Part shown: positions 36,795-46,646 of the stretch, one piece after another
Layout: each line of letters opens with the position of its first letter
How positions within the stretch are numbered: position 1 is the first letter of the stretch
Source of the DNA: an uncultured Pelagibacteraceae bacterium
GTDB lineage: Bacteria > Pseudomonadota > Alphaproteobacteria > Pelagibacterales > Pelagibacteraceae
Direction: 5' to 3'
Length of the DNA stretch: 64,000 nt
NCBI GenBank assembly: GCA_902552805.1
Contig: CACDIC010000006.1
Span: forward strand, 1-64,000
Notes under the pieces: model-generated
The model's input: the letters and a program-made list of their open reading frames with translations, nothing else
Databases searched by the model: none
What the model was told of the DNA's origin: nothing
Translations under genes and position numbers: made by a program

Positions 36795-39188
36795 ATGAAA
36801 GTTTTGAGAGAATTAAAATCAAAAAAAATCTTAAAAGCTGTATTAAAAGGTTCTCTTAAAACAAATGTATTCCTAATCCTTTTAGGAATTTTTTTTTCTA
36901 CACTCGCTTTTGCAGCAGCTTTAACAGTTACTTGGGAAACAGCTATAATTCCAGGTGGAAACAATAATTTTCATGCAAGCAATCCAGGCAGGCCATTCAG
37001 TTGTAAATCAAGCCAAAATGGAGTTGCGCTGACCATAGATAGAACTGAGGAGCCATCAGATATTGCTTTTAGTGATGATGGGTTCACTGTTTTTACGACC
37101 AACAAAAGAGATGCAATGGCTGGTGTATTATTTTCTCAAAATAGACTCACAATACCTTTTGATATTGCTACAGACAAAGTTAAAACAAATCCATCTGCTA
37201 CTTGTGACGATCTAGATGGATTAAATGTAAATACTTTGTCGAATGGAGCTCTAAATAAGCAATTAGAAGATATTGATTTTGCAAAAGACGGAATGGTTTT
37301 TTTTATTATGGCTACTGCTGGTCAATTAGCAAAGTTTAATGCTACTACACCTTTCGATGTTGATGGCTTAACTTATAGTGGAAACAGAATTGTCTTTGAT
37401 AGTACTGTGGATAGTACAGAATTTAGTAGAGATGGCACAAAACTTTTTACATTGCACTCAAATGCTAATTCGCCTTTGCTTACAACTTATTCTGTACCAG
37501 GTGATTACGACATTGCATCATCAACCCAAATTCAACAAGTCGATTTAATGGATTATGGTGTTATAGATGAAGATGGAAATGAAATAGGACAAGATTTTGA
37601 ATTTAATTCTGATGGTAGTGCGTTATTTGTAATGATTAGAAGTAGCACTGTCACTAATTCATTTATCTATCAATTCAGCTTATCAAAGAATTATGACATT
37701 TCTACAGCAACAAAAGTAGGAAGGTTCTCATTAACAGATATTTTTTTAAAACGAACTGCCAATCTAAGTGGTCTTCCATATGGATTTGGTTTTTCTGGGG
37801 ATGGTATGAAATTGTATATTTTAGATATTAGAGATCAAAATAATGCTCCAGACCATATTAATCAATTTCAATTAGAATGTCCTTTTGGTGTTGTTGCTTG
37901 TGTATCAGATCCAACTGCGAGTATTAGTTCACAAGTTGAATTAGCAAAACAAAATATTACTTTAAATATCTCTTCAATTTTTTACAGATTTGAATGGATC
38001 AAAAGAAATAGGGACGAAGAAAACTTTACCAGTCATAACATCAACATAAATTATCCAAATCCTTTATTGAAGAGTTTAGCAATGAGTTTGGAGCCAGCTG
38101 CTAAAAAAAAGATAGCTACTCTTGTAAGTACCAAAAAAAAGGATCAGGAAAAGTCTAAATGGTCTTCATGGAGTTTGGCAGACTTATCGTTAAGTCATTT
38201 TGATAAACTAGGGTTTGAAAACGCAAAAAATATCAGAAACGAGGGAATAACATTTGGTGCTGATAGAAAATTTAGTGATAATAAATTTTTTGGTTGGGCA
38301 ATAAGATATGGCAATGGCAGATCCAACATTGTCAATACAAAACAAAATATCCATATGGACTCATTAACTTTAAATTTATATGGCATCATGCCAAAGGATA
38401 AAGAAAATTATTTAAATGCAGTTTTAGGCTTAAGTGCGCTCAAAATAGATAGTCTTTATTTAGGAAAAAAATCAGGACAAAGATACGGTAAACAATTGTT
38501 CACTGCTATAGATTTTAGAACCAAAAATTCCTATGGTAAAATTAACCTTACTCCCACAACAAAATTTACTTTTGGAATTACAAGATTAGGTGAATATACA
38601 GATTTTTTAAGTGATGTAATCGACTCACCTACACAAAACATAAAATACGATAAAGATACATTTGTAACTGGACAATTTTCGAGCGGATTTTTATTTGAGG
38701 CAGATCAGATAACAATAAATGATAAAACTTTCCAACCAATGGGTGGAATGGAATTTTATTATGATTTATCTCGTGATATTGACTACAATTATTCTCTAGT
38801 AGGCTCTAATCAAGTCAACACTGATACAATTGAAGGAGCATATCATAGACCAAATCTAAGAACTAGCTTAGGTTTTGAACTGATTTATCCTGATGGTCTA
38901 ACTCTATCGCCGTTATATGAAAAAACATTTGCACTCAAAGGATCGACTTTAAATGATGTTCTGTTAAGCAAAGGTATCACAGAACGATTTATAATTAAAA
39001 TTAGCCGCTCAAAAGAAATGGATGGAAATAATTTTGCCCTAGATTTTGATCCTCTCAATCAAAATTATGCCAATATCAGCTTCAATAAAAATCTTGGTAA
39101 TTTAAATCTTAAATTAAATTCTAATTATAGTTTATTTAGTAAAATCCCTGATTATGGTGCAAATTTAGAGATTTCTGGTACTTTTTAA
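36795..39188 (+). CDS. Surface protein: beta-propeller-like passenger with C-terminal autotransporter-like barrel
   Basis: Extended signal peptide, repeated DIAFSDDGFTVFTT/EFSRDGTKLFTL/EFNSDGSALFVM motifs; C-terminal strand-rich region ending LEISGTF. Confidence 0.7.
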   Translation: MKVLRELKSKKILKAVLKGSLKTNVFLILLGIFFSTLAFAAALTVTWETAIIPGGNNNFHASNPGRPFSCKSSQNGVALTIDRTEEPSDIAFSDDGFTVFTTNKRDAMAGVLFSQNRLTIPFDIATDKVKTNPSATCDDLDGLNVNTLSNGALNKQLEDIDFAKDGMVFFIMATAGQLAKFNATTPFDVDGLTYSGNRIVFDSTVDSTEFSRDGTKLFTLHSNANSPLLTTYSVPGDYDIASSTQIQQVDLMDYGVIDEDGNEIGQDFEFNSDGSALFVMIRSSTVTNSFIYQFSLSKNYDISTATKVGRFSLTDIFLKRTANLSGLPYGFGFSGDGMKLYILDIRDQNNAPDHINQFQLECPFGVVACVSDPTASISSQVELAKQNITLNISSIFYRFEWIKRNRDEENFTSHNININYPNPLLKSLAMSLEPAAKKKIATLVSTKKKDQEKSKWSSWSLADLSLSHFDKLGFENAKNIRNEGITFGADRKFSDNKFFGWAIRYGNGRSNIVNTKQNIHMDSLTLNLYGIMPKDKENYLNAVLGLSALKIDSLYLGKKSGQRYGKQLFTAIDFRTKNSYGKINLTPTTKFTFGITRLGEYTDFLSDVIDSPTQNIKYDKDTFVTGQFSSGFLFEADQITINDKTFQPMGGMEFYYDLSRDIDYNYSLVGSNQVNTDTIEGAYHRPNLRTSLGFELIYPDGLTLSPLYEKTFALKGSTLNDVLLSKGITERFIIKISRSKEMDGNNFALDFDPLNQNYANISFNKNLGNLNLKLNSNYSLFSKIPDYGANLEISGTF

Positions 39189-39220
39189 TATTTTCAAATT
39201 CCAAATATATTTTTTATAAA

Positions 39221-41404
39221 GTGATTATGAAAAAAAATAAAATCTACATATTTTTATTTAATTTTTTGACTCTAATAACTTATTTTTTTTCTCAAAACGC
39301 GTATGCGAATTTTATATCATCCGGCGATAATCTTACTACCTCCAATTATGTAATACGAAAATTTGATGTTAATGCTCAATTAACTGATCCTAGAGAAATT
39401 ACATTTAATAATGATGGAACAAAAATGTTTACAGTTGATACTAATGCAGACGACGTATTTGAATATACTCTATCAACACCATACGACATTTCGACAGCTG
39501 TTTTTGTCCATAACTTTTCACTGAATGAAGATAGTAGTAGTAGACCATTTGGTGTTAGGTTTAACAATGATGGATCAAAAATGTTTATTGCTGGAAGATC
39601 AGAACAAAGAGTATTTGAATATTCACTCTCTAGAAAATTTGATATATCATCAGCAACGTATACTGGAAATTTTATTGATGTTTCGGCGCAAGTTGACAAG
39701 GGTAAATTATTTGGTCTAGTTTTTAGTCCTGATGGTACAATGATGTTTGTTACTGAGAATGGATTTGGTTTGCATCAATATTCATTAAACAAAAGTTTTG
39801 ATCTTTCGGGTGGAGCTAATTTTATAAGATCTGCTGAAGTGTCAACTGTTTCGGGTGGAAAACAATATACTGGTATAACGTTCAATCAAAGTGGTACAAG
39901 AATGTTTGTGGTAGACTCAGCATTTAATGAGATTAATCAATATACTTTATCTGAGGGTTTTAATATTTCGACAGCATCTTTTGATGGTGGTGCAACAGCA
40001 AAACAATTTTCACACCCAAATCCCACAGATAATGGTGACCCCCAAGGTATAGACTTTAGTCCCTCTGGGTTAAAAATGTATGTTTCACATCTTGCTGTTT
40101 CTGGTACTGAGACGAATGCAATGATTATAGAATATCACTTGCCTTGTCCGTTCAATCTTTTTGCTGGAAAATGTACAGAGATTACAGAAGGAGATAGAAG
40201 AGGAGTAGCTGAAGCTCAGATTAATATTGCAAATAGAACAATTGAACACTCAACAGACACAGCGCTCAATCGTTTAAAATGGATTAGACGAAATAAAGAT
40301 CTTCAAGATTTAAGCTTTAGGAATATTAAACTTAATTTTTCTAATCAAATGTTAGCTTCTCTTGCTGAGGCTATTCAAGTTTCAACATCTCCTAAAGAAA
40401 AAAGTAAAAATAGAGATATCTTTTATTGGGCTGAGGGAAGTTTAGCCTTTGGTAAAGTTAGAGAAACAGATATTTCATCTAAGAAAAAAATCTATACTGA
40501 TGGTATTACTATTGGTGCTGATAAGTTTACTGATGATCGAGAAATAAAAGGCCTAGCGTTTAGATATAGTCAAAATGATTTGAAAGTTGGTATCGATGGA
40601 AGTAGGCTAGATACAGATACTTACAATTTAACCTATTATTCAACCACTCCAGTAAAAGATGACAATAGATTTTTAGATGCGGTTGTTGGTATTGGTGCAC
40701 TTTATTCAGATATCTCAAGTGTTTTAGATGGAAATAAATTAACTGGAAATAGAAATGGTAAACAAATTTATGGAACTTTAAAATTGAAAGAGGAAATTAA
40801 AAAAGATGAGCTTACCTTAATTCCTGCTGCTCAAATTGATTTAGGTTATACATTGTTGAGTAGCTATTCAGAAAGTGGAAAAACTGCAATGAGATTTGAT
40901 AAACAAAGTATTCAGTCAAGAAATTTAAGATTATCTCTAGCCTCAGTTGAAGAATTAAACAATAAAAGATATAAAATGAAAAGACATGGTAAAATTGAAT
41001 ATCAAGCTAATTTACATCGCTCATCTAACATAAAATACTCTTACATAAGTGATAGCTCAACTAAATATGATACCGAATTAAATTCTGGAGCATTACATAA
41101 TATTAATGGTGAATTAGGTGTTGATATTATTTATGATAATAACTTTAGTTTATTTTTTATTGTTGAACACAATTATAAACATAGAGTTGGTTATACGAAT
41201 AAAATTCATATAGCTATTGGTTATCTACCACAAAAAAATACAAATTTTGCTTTTAAAATTGAAGGAGATGACATTTTAAAATCAAAATATATTTATACCA
41301 AAAATGTTAATGGGTTGGATATTGATTTTTATTTACTAAATAATGATGCGATGAGACCTGAAACATTTGATGAAATCGCTTTAAATTTAAGGAAAGTTTT
41401 TTAA
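39221..41404 (+). CDS. Paralogous surface protein: propeller repeats plus autotransporter-like barrel
   Basis: Repeats REITFNNDGTKMFTVD, GVRFNNDGSKMFIAG, GLVFSPDGTMMFVTE, GITFNQSGTRMFVVD; barrel-like C-terminus; shares layout (ECPFG/PCPFN, WIRRNKD) with upstream gene. Confidence 0.72.
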   Translation: MIMKKNKIYIFLFNFLTLITYFFSQNAYANFISSGDNLTTSNYVIRKFDVNAQLTDPREITFNNDGTKMFTVDTNADDVFEYTLSTPYDISTAVFVHNFSLNEDSSSRPFGVRFNNDGSKMFIAGRSEQRVFEYSLSRKFDISSATYTGNFIDVSAQVDKGKLFGLVFSPDGTMMFVTENGFGLHQYSLNKSFDLSGGANFIRSAEVSTVSGGKQYTGITFNQSGTRMFVVDSAFNEINQYTLSEGFNISTASFDGGATAKQFSHPNPTDNGDPQGIDFSPSGLKMYVSHLAVSGTETNAMIIEYHLPCPFNLFAGKCTEITEGDRRGVAEAQINIANRTIEHSTDTALNRLKWIRRNKDLQDLSFRNIKLNFSNQMLASLAEAIQVSTSPKEKSKNRDIFYWAEGSLAFGKVRETDISSKKKIYTDGITIGADKFTDDREIKGLAFRYSQNDLKVGIDGSRLDTDTYNLTYYSTTPVKDDNRFLDAVVGIGALYSDISSVLDGNKLTGNRNGKQIYGTLKLKEEIKKDELTLIPAAQIDLGYTLLSSYSESGKTAMRFDKQSIQSRNLRLSLASVEELNNKRYKMKRHGKIEYQANLHRSSNIKYSYISDSSTKYDTELNSGALHNINGELGVDIIYDNNFSLFFIVEHNYKHRVGYTNKIHIAIGYLPQKNTNFAFKIEGDDILKSKYIYTKNVNGLDIDFYLLNNDAMRPETFDEIALNLRKVF

Positions 41405-41409
41405 AAATA

Positions 41410-41664
41410 TTATTTTAAAAGCTCTTGAAGTTTATTTTCTTTCTCTAGTGCTCTTATCTCATCGTAACCACCAATGTGTTGGTCATCAAAAAATATTTGA
41501 GGAATAGTTCTTTTACCATTTGCTTTTTCAATCATCTCATCTTTTGCACCGTCAACCTTTGCAACATCAATTTCTTCATAAGGTGCATTGTTTCTTGTAA
41601 GCAATCTTTTGGCAGCTTCACAAAAATTACACATGGGACCTGTATAAATTGTAATTTTTTTCAT
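41410..41664 (-). CDS. grxC: Glutaredoxin 3
   Basis: YTGPMCNFCEAAKRLL active site, RTIPQIFFDDQHIGGYDEI. Confidence 0.92.
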   Translation of the reverse strand: MKKITIYTGPMCNFCEAAKRLLTRNNAPYEEIDVAKVDGAKDEMIEKANGKRTIPQIFFDDQHIGGYDEIRALEKENKLQELLK

Positions 41665-41667
41665 AAC

Positions 41668-41964
41668 TTATAGATAATCACCTTTTTTTATTTTACTAGT
41701 AATTTGTTTTCTTGAATATTCAAATTTTTTTCTGTGTTTGATACTTTTTTGACGAACTCTTTTTCTCCATAATCTAAATGAGGATGGCTTGAGAGATTTT
41801 CTCATTATTCTAATGACATCCGATTCTCGGTGGCCAGTTTTTTTTTCGATATCTTCAAAAGTGATCCTATCAGCCCAGGCTGCCCAGATGACCCAATCTG
41901 GATCTTCATGATTTGGCTCTGGATTTTTGACGCGGGTAATTGGCCTGTGACCTTTTTTTTTCAT
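41668..41964 (-). CDS. TIGR03643/DUF2805-like conserved protein
   Basis: DPDWVIWAAWADRITFEDIEKKTGHRESDVIRIMRKSLKPSSFRLWRKRV pattern recalled for the family. Confidence 0.75.
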   Translation of the reverse strand: MKKKGHRPITRVKNPEPNHEDPDWVIWAAWADRITFEDIEKKTGHRESDVIRIMRKSLKPSSFRLWRKRVRQKSIKHRKKFEYSRKQITSKIKKGDYL

Positions 41965-42028
41965 AAATCCTTTATATTTGAAAAAAATCGATAATGCATT
42001 TTTTTTAGGATCTGTTATAGTGTGATTT

Positions 42029-42084
42029 GATAGTCCTACTTAGCCATCTTTAGCTCCCGGTTTTTTAGGACTATCTTTTTTTTT
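42029..42084 (+). terminator. 10-bp perfect stem (GATAGTCCTA/TAGGACTATC), 27-nt loop, followed by T9 that abuts the next ATG; terminator/attenuator or small RNA
   Basis: Read directly; possible -10 TATAGT at 42016-42021. Confidence 0.6.
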
Positions 42085-42699
42085 ATGCTCCCCCTGGATT
42101 TTATCCTTTTTTTACAGATCATAATTTTTCTATTCATTACACCAGGAACCCCTCGGATAGTTATTATTACTTATTCGATGAATTATGGAGTTAAAAATTG
42201 TATTTGGACAGCTTTAGGCGATGTTACCGCAAATTTATTTCAAGCAACTTTAGTAATTTTTGTTATAGGAACTTTTTTGTCGGATAATTCATACTTTTTA
42301 AACTTTTTTAAGTGGCTTGGGGTAATTTATTTAATGTATTTAGCTTATGATGTGTACAAATCTTCTCCAAAAGATGTAAATTCAAAAATAATTAGCACCA
42401 AAAGTGTTTTTTCTTTTTATAAAGATGGTTTTTTAGTTGCTGGAACAAGTCCTAAAGCTTGGTTGTTCTTTCCTTTAATATTTCCCCAGTTTATTGACTT
42501 TAATACGAATTATATTGTTCAATTCTTTATTTTAATAACAACTTATGTTGTTTTAGATTTTATTTCTTTGATTGGTTATGCTTTGTTAGCACAAAAATTA
42601 ATTACATGGATTAAAGCAAATCCAAAAACAATTAATACAATCTCAGCGAGTGTTTTAGTAATCATTGCATTAATTATTATTGTTACACAACAATATTAG
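42085..42699 (+). CDS. LysE family translocator
   Basis: 204 aa, ~6 TM, ITPGTPRIV...GVKNCIWTALGDVTANLFQ LysE-like pattern. Confidence 0.8.
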   Translation: MLPLDFILFLQIIIFLFITPGTPRIVIITYSMNYGVKNCIWTALGDVTANLFQATLVIFVIGTFLSDNSYFLNFFKWLGVIYLMYLAYDVYKSSPKDVNSKIISTKSVFSFYKDGFLVAGTSPKAWLFFPLIFPQFIDFNTNYIVQFFILITTYVVLDFISLIGYALLAQKLITWIKANPKTINTISASVLVIIALIIIVTQQY

Positions 42700-42789
42700 A
42701 ATACATCCAAAGTTGTTTTTGCCCCTTGCAATAATTGAAAAATATTTATTTAATTAAGTATTAATTAATTAATAACAGAAGGAAATAAA

Positions 42790-44028
42790 ATGAAAATAAA
42801 CAAGATAATCTTGAGTTTTATTTCTGCAGTAGCAATTTTACTTTCAACTTCGGTTGTTTCATTTGCAAAAGTAGTTGGTGATAAAATTGTTTTAGGTGCT
42901 GCTATTTCATTGACTGGAAAATATTCATCTAATGGTGTTCATACTCAAAACGGTTATAACATGGCTGTTGATAGAATTAATAGCATGGGTGGTGTTAAAG
43001 TTGGTGGAAAAACTTATAAGTTTGAAATCATTTATTATGATGATGAATCAAACCCAAAAAGAGCAGCTCAATTAGCAGAAAGATTAATCTCACAAGATGG
43101 TGTTGAGTTTATGCTTGGGCCTTATAGTTCAGGTTTAACAAAAGCAATTGCACCTGTTACAGAAAAATATGGTGTACCAATGGTGGAAGCAAATGGTGCG
43201 TCTAGATCTTTGTTTACTAAAGGTTACAAATATCTATTTGCAGTTTTAGCTCCAGCTAACTTATATCTTGATGTAGCTATTAGAACAGCAGTTGAGTTAA
43301 ATGGTGGAAAAGGTGTAAGAATTGCACAAGCATTTGAACAAGACGCTTTCTCACAAGACGTAAGATTAGGTATTTTAGATGCAGCGAAAGAAACTGGATC
43401 TGAGATTATAATTGACGATAAGCTTCCAAAAGAGCTTAACGATATGGCTGCAACATTAGTTAAAGTAAAACAAATGAAGCCAGATGTTCTTGTGGTATCA
43501 GGTCACACAAAAGGTGCATTAACTGCAATTAGACAAATTGCTGAAATGAAAGTTGATGTTCCAATGTTAGCAATGACACATTGTGATGCTGCGAAATTAT
43601 CAAAACAACATGGTAAAAATTCTCAGTATGCATTGTGTGCTTCTCAATGGCATAAAACACTAACTTATAAAGACAACTTCTTTAAAGATGGTATGACGTA
43701 TGCGGCAGACTTTCAAAAAGAGTTTGGATATGATCCGCCATATCAATCAGCAGAATCTTCTGCAGCATTGTTAGTGTTCAAGGATGCTTTTGAAAGAGCG
43801 AATTCTTTCGATCAAAAGAAAGTAAGAGATGCTCTTGCAGCAACTAACATGCAAACATTCTATGGAAATATTAAGTTCGCACCGGGTGGTCAAAATGTTG
43901 ATAAACCGATGGTACTTTTCCAAGTAATGTGTGATGGCGCTGGAAAATGTGAAAACAAAGTTGTTGCTCCGCTTAAATGGGCTTCGGCAGAGTTAATTCA
44001 CCCAATTCCAAAGTGGTCTAAAAGATAA
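42790..44028 (+). CDS. Branched-chain amino acid-type ABC transporter substrate-binding protein
   Basis: Signal peptide; IVLGAAISLTGKYSSNGVHTQNGYNMAVDRIN periplasmic binding protein type 1. Confidence 0.92.
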   Translation: MKINKIILSFISAVAILLSTSVVSFAKVVGDKIVLGAAISLTGKYSSNGVHTQNGYNMAVDRINSMGGVKVGGKTYKFEIIYYDDESNPKRAAQLAERLISQDGVEFMLGPYSSGLTKAIAPVTEKYGVPMVEANGASRSLFTKGYKYLFAVLAPANLYLDVAIRTAVELNGGKGVRIAQAFEQDAFSQDVRLGILDAAKETGSEIIIDDKLPKELNDMAATLVKVKQMKPDVLVVSGHTKGALTAIRQIAEMKVDVPMLAMTHCDAAKLSKQHGKNSQYALCASQWHKTLTYKDNFFKDGMTYAADFQKEFGYDPPYQSAESSAALLVFKDAFERANSFDQKKVRDALAATNMQTFYGNIKFAPGGQNVDKPMVLFQVMCDGAGKCENKVVAPLKWASAELIHPIPKWSKR

Positions 44029-44040
44029 AAACTAACCTAT

Positions 44041-44076
44041 AAATACCCCCTAAACTCTAGGGGGTATTTCTTTTTA
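44041..44076 (+). terminator. Intrinsic terminator between substrate-binding protein and permease genes
   Basis: AAATACCCCCTA-AACTC-TAGGGGGTATTT followed by CTTTTTT. Confidence 0.9.
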
Positions 44077-44086
44077 AAGGCTGATT

Positions 44087-44980
44087 ATGGATTTCATGGT
44101 TTTTCAATATCCAATGATAAGTGTTCAAGCTTGCTTGGATGGAATACTTCTTGGAATTTTATTTGCCTTGGTCGCATATGGCATGGCTTTGCAATGGGGA
44201 GTCATGAATATCATAAACATTGCACAAGGTGATTTAGTTATTCTTGGTGGTTATATTGCATACTTCATGTATCTTTATGGAATTCATCCTGCCTGGGGTG
44301 TAATTATAGCTCCGATCATAATGTTTTTTGTGGGTGTAGGACTTTATAAATTAGTAATTAATAAAGTTGTTGATAGAGATTTATTTATCTCAATTCTTGC
44401 AACATTTGGAATAAGTATTCTATTTATGCAATTAATGAATTTTGCATTTGGTGCAGACGTTGTTCTTGCTAATTCAGGTTATGGAACTACTTTTTTATTT
44501 GATAGTGCTGTAGTTTTACCGAACTCAAAAATATTTTCTGCTTTTATAAGCATTCTATTTGCAATTTGTTTAGTTGTTTATATGAAAAAATCTAAACTTG
44601 GTCGTGCGATCAGAGCAACAGCACAAAACTCAAGAGCAGCAAAGATTTTAGGAGTGGATACAGAAAAAGTTTATGCTGCTACATTCGGCATAAATGCAGC
44701 CCTTTGTGGTGTTGCTGGTGCTTTAATCTCCATAACATTTACCATTCATCCTTACATGGGATTACCCTATACAATCAGATCTTTTATGATTGTTATTGTT
44801 GCTGGATTAGGAAATTTACCTGGAGTAGCATTATCAGGTATGGGATTAGGAGTTTTTGAGGAATTCGCGGACTATATTTTAGGCACTGAATTTAGAATAG
44901 GTGCAGTATTTTTATTATTAGTTTTAATTTTAGTCTATAGAAGATTTAAATTATCAAGAAAAAGAGAGTACTTAAAATGA
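44087..44980 (+). CDS. Branched-chain amino acid-type ABC transporter permease (LivH family)
   Basis: GMALQWGVMNIINIAQGDLVILGGYIA; RAIRATAQNSRAAKILGVD. Confidence 0.92.
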   Translation: MDFMVFQYPMISVQACLDGILLGILFALVAYGMALQWGVMNIINIAQGDLVILGGYIAYFMYLYGIHPAWGVIIAPIIMFFVGVGLYKLVINKVVDRDLFISILATFGISILFMQLMNFAFGADVVLANSGYGTTFLFDSAVVLPNSKIFSAFISILFAICLVVYMKKSKLGRAIRATAQNSRAAKILGVDTEKVYAATFGINAALCGVAGALISITFTIHPYMGLPYTIRSFMIVIVAGLGNLPGVALSGMGLGVFEEFADYILGTEFRIGAVFLLLVLILVYRRFKLSRKREYLK

Positions 44981-45597
44981 AGAAAATATTACTAATGATA
45001 TTATTGTTAACATTTCCAAATTTATCTTTTGGAAATGAAAGATTTATACCAATTGAATTATGGCTGGGGATACCATCGACTGGTTCAAGTGAATTGAAAT
45101 TTTATGAGGTGAATAATAAGCAACATAATGGAAAATTAAAAGTCTCAGGTCCTATTGACTGGAAAAATGAGATAACAGGAAAGACAATTAAAGTTTATGA
45201 GAGAAAAAGAGGTTCAAAAATACAGCTCTTTACAATAACTAATAATGGTCAATGCTTGGGAAGAGTGTGGGATAGTAGGAAAAGAAAAAGAGGAGTTGTT
45301 GTTGCAATAGATAATGGCTGTAAATTTCCACTAGGAACTTGGAAAGAGGGAGAAACTCGTGATTTCTTTTCAGCTTATAACTGGCCAAAAAAAAAATCAG
45401 GTGGTAGCTCTACTAGCAAAAGAACTGGGATGAAAAAGACACTGACTATTAAAAAATTAGGTAATGAAAAAAAATGTCTTACTTTCAGGTGGCAGCTTAC
45501 TGTTATGGGTGGAAAAAGATCAGGAAAAGTAATAGATGATAACGACTATACTTATTGTCCTAATAAAGGTTTTACAAAATTAGTATCAAGGAAATAA
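44977..45597 (+). CDS. Secreted protein of unknown function inserted in ABC transporter operon
   Basis: 206 aa with signal peptide (MKKILLMILLLTFPNLSFGN); overlapping start/stop with both permease genes. Confidence 0.65.
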   Translation: MKKILLMILLLTFPNLSFGNERFIPIELWLGIPSTGSSELKFYEVNNKQHNGKLKVSGPIDWKNEITGKTIKVYERKRGSKIQLFTITNNGQCLGRVWDSRKRKRGVVVAIDNGCKFPLGTWKEGETRDFFSAYNWPKKKSGGSSTSKRTGMKKTLTIKKLGNEKKCLTFRWQLTVMGGKRSGKVIDDNDYTYCPNKGFTKLVSRK

Positions 45598-46646
45598 TGA
45601 GTAAAAATATTATTTTATACGCAGCAATATTAGTTTTTGGAATAACAGCACCATTTATTTTTCCTGCATTTAAAGTTCAATTATCAATACTTTGTGTTTT
45701 AATTGTATTAGCTCTTACTTGGAATATTCAAGGTGGAGAAATGGGCTATAACACATTTGGGAACATATTGTTCTATGGATTGGGAATGTATCTATGTGCT
45801 TCGGTTCAAGTGGGGATGTTTTTTCCTTTAGCAGAATGGACTGAAAGTGGTGGAGAAAAAACTTTTGTTCATACGCCAGCTCAATTTTTCCAAGGAATGG
45901 CAGTTGGATTAGTAGTAGCAGCAGTAGTTCCAACAATAGTTGCAGGATTAATTGGTTATGCAATTCTAGGATTAAGAGGTCATTATTTTGCGATTTGTAC
46001 TTTAGGTTTAGGAGTAGCTGCAGGAGAAATTTCTGGAGGCATAGAAATTATTGGAGCTGGACAAGGTTTTACAACACCGCCATTTCCTGACGTAGGTGGC
46101 TTAGAAGCAAGAGGAGAATTTTTCTACTTATTAAGTTTTGTAGCTCTTGTACTAACATTTATTACTGTAAGAGCAATTTACTCTACAAGATTTAAATTAA
46201 TTTTAAATGCAATCAGAGATAACGAAGATAAAGCTGAAGCTATGGGAATTCAAACTATGAAATATAAAATTATTGGTTGGATGATATCAGCATTTTTCTG
46301 TGGTCTAGCAGGAGGAATTATGGGAGGACTAGTTGGTTATATAGACTCAACTGATGTCGCATTTGATGGTAGAGAAATGGGAGTGTTTATGGTCTTAATG
46401 GCTATCTTAGGCGGAAAAGGTACTTTGTGGGGACCAGTCATTGGCGCAACAGTATTTCATATTTTTAAAGAAGGATTTTGGACATTCTTTTTGGGTTGGC
46501 AGTATGTTGCACTTGGTGTTCTTATTGTTGTAATTGTAATTTATTTCCCTGAGGGAATTATGGGATGGCTAAGAGAAAAATATCCTGAAAGATTCGGAGA
46601 AGTGGTCGATGAAGCCGATAGAAAAGCACAGGTAGAATTAAAATGA
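45597..46646 (+). CDS. Branched-chain amino acid-type ABC transporter permease (LivM family)
   Basis: GLRGHYFAICTLGLGVAAGEI; NAIRDNEDKAEAMGI; GGKGTLWGPVIGA. Confidence 0.92.
   Translation: MSKNIILYAAILVFGITAPFIFPAFKVQLSILCVLIVLALTWNIQGGEMGYNTFGNILFYGLGMYLCASVQVGMFFPLAEWTESGGEKTFVHTPAQFFQGMAVGLVVAAVVPTIVAGLIGYAILGLRGHYFAICTLGLGVAAGEISGGIEIIGAGQGFTTPPFPDVGGLEARGEFFYLLSFVALVLTFITVRAIYSTRFKLILNAIRDNEDKAEAMGIQTMKYKIIGWMISAFFCGLAGGIMGGLVGYIDSTDVAFDGREMGVFMVLMAILGGKGTLWGPVIGATVFHIFKEGFWTFFLGWQYVALGVLIVVIVIYFPEGIMGWLREKYPERFGEVVDEADRKAQVELK

Noticed and set aside
42029-42075. Hairpin as a tRNA-like or rRNA fragment
   Set aside because: Too short, no cloverleaf or T-loop consensus.
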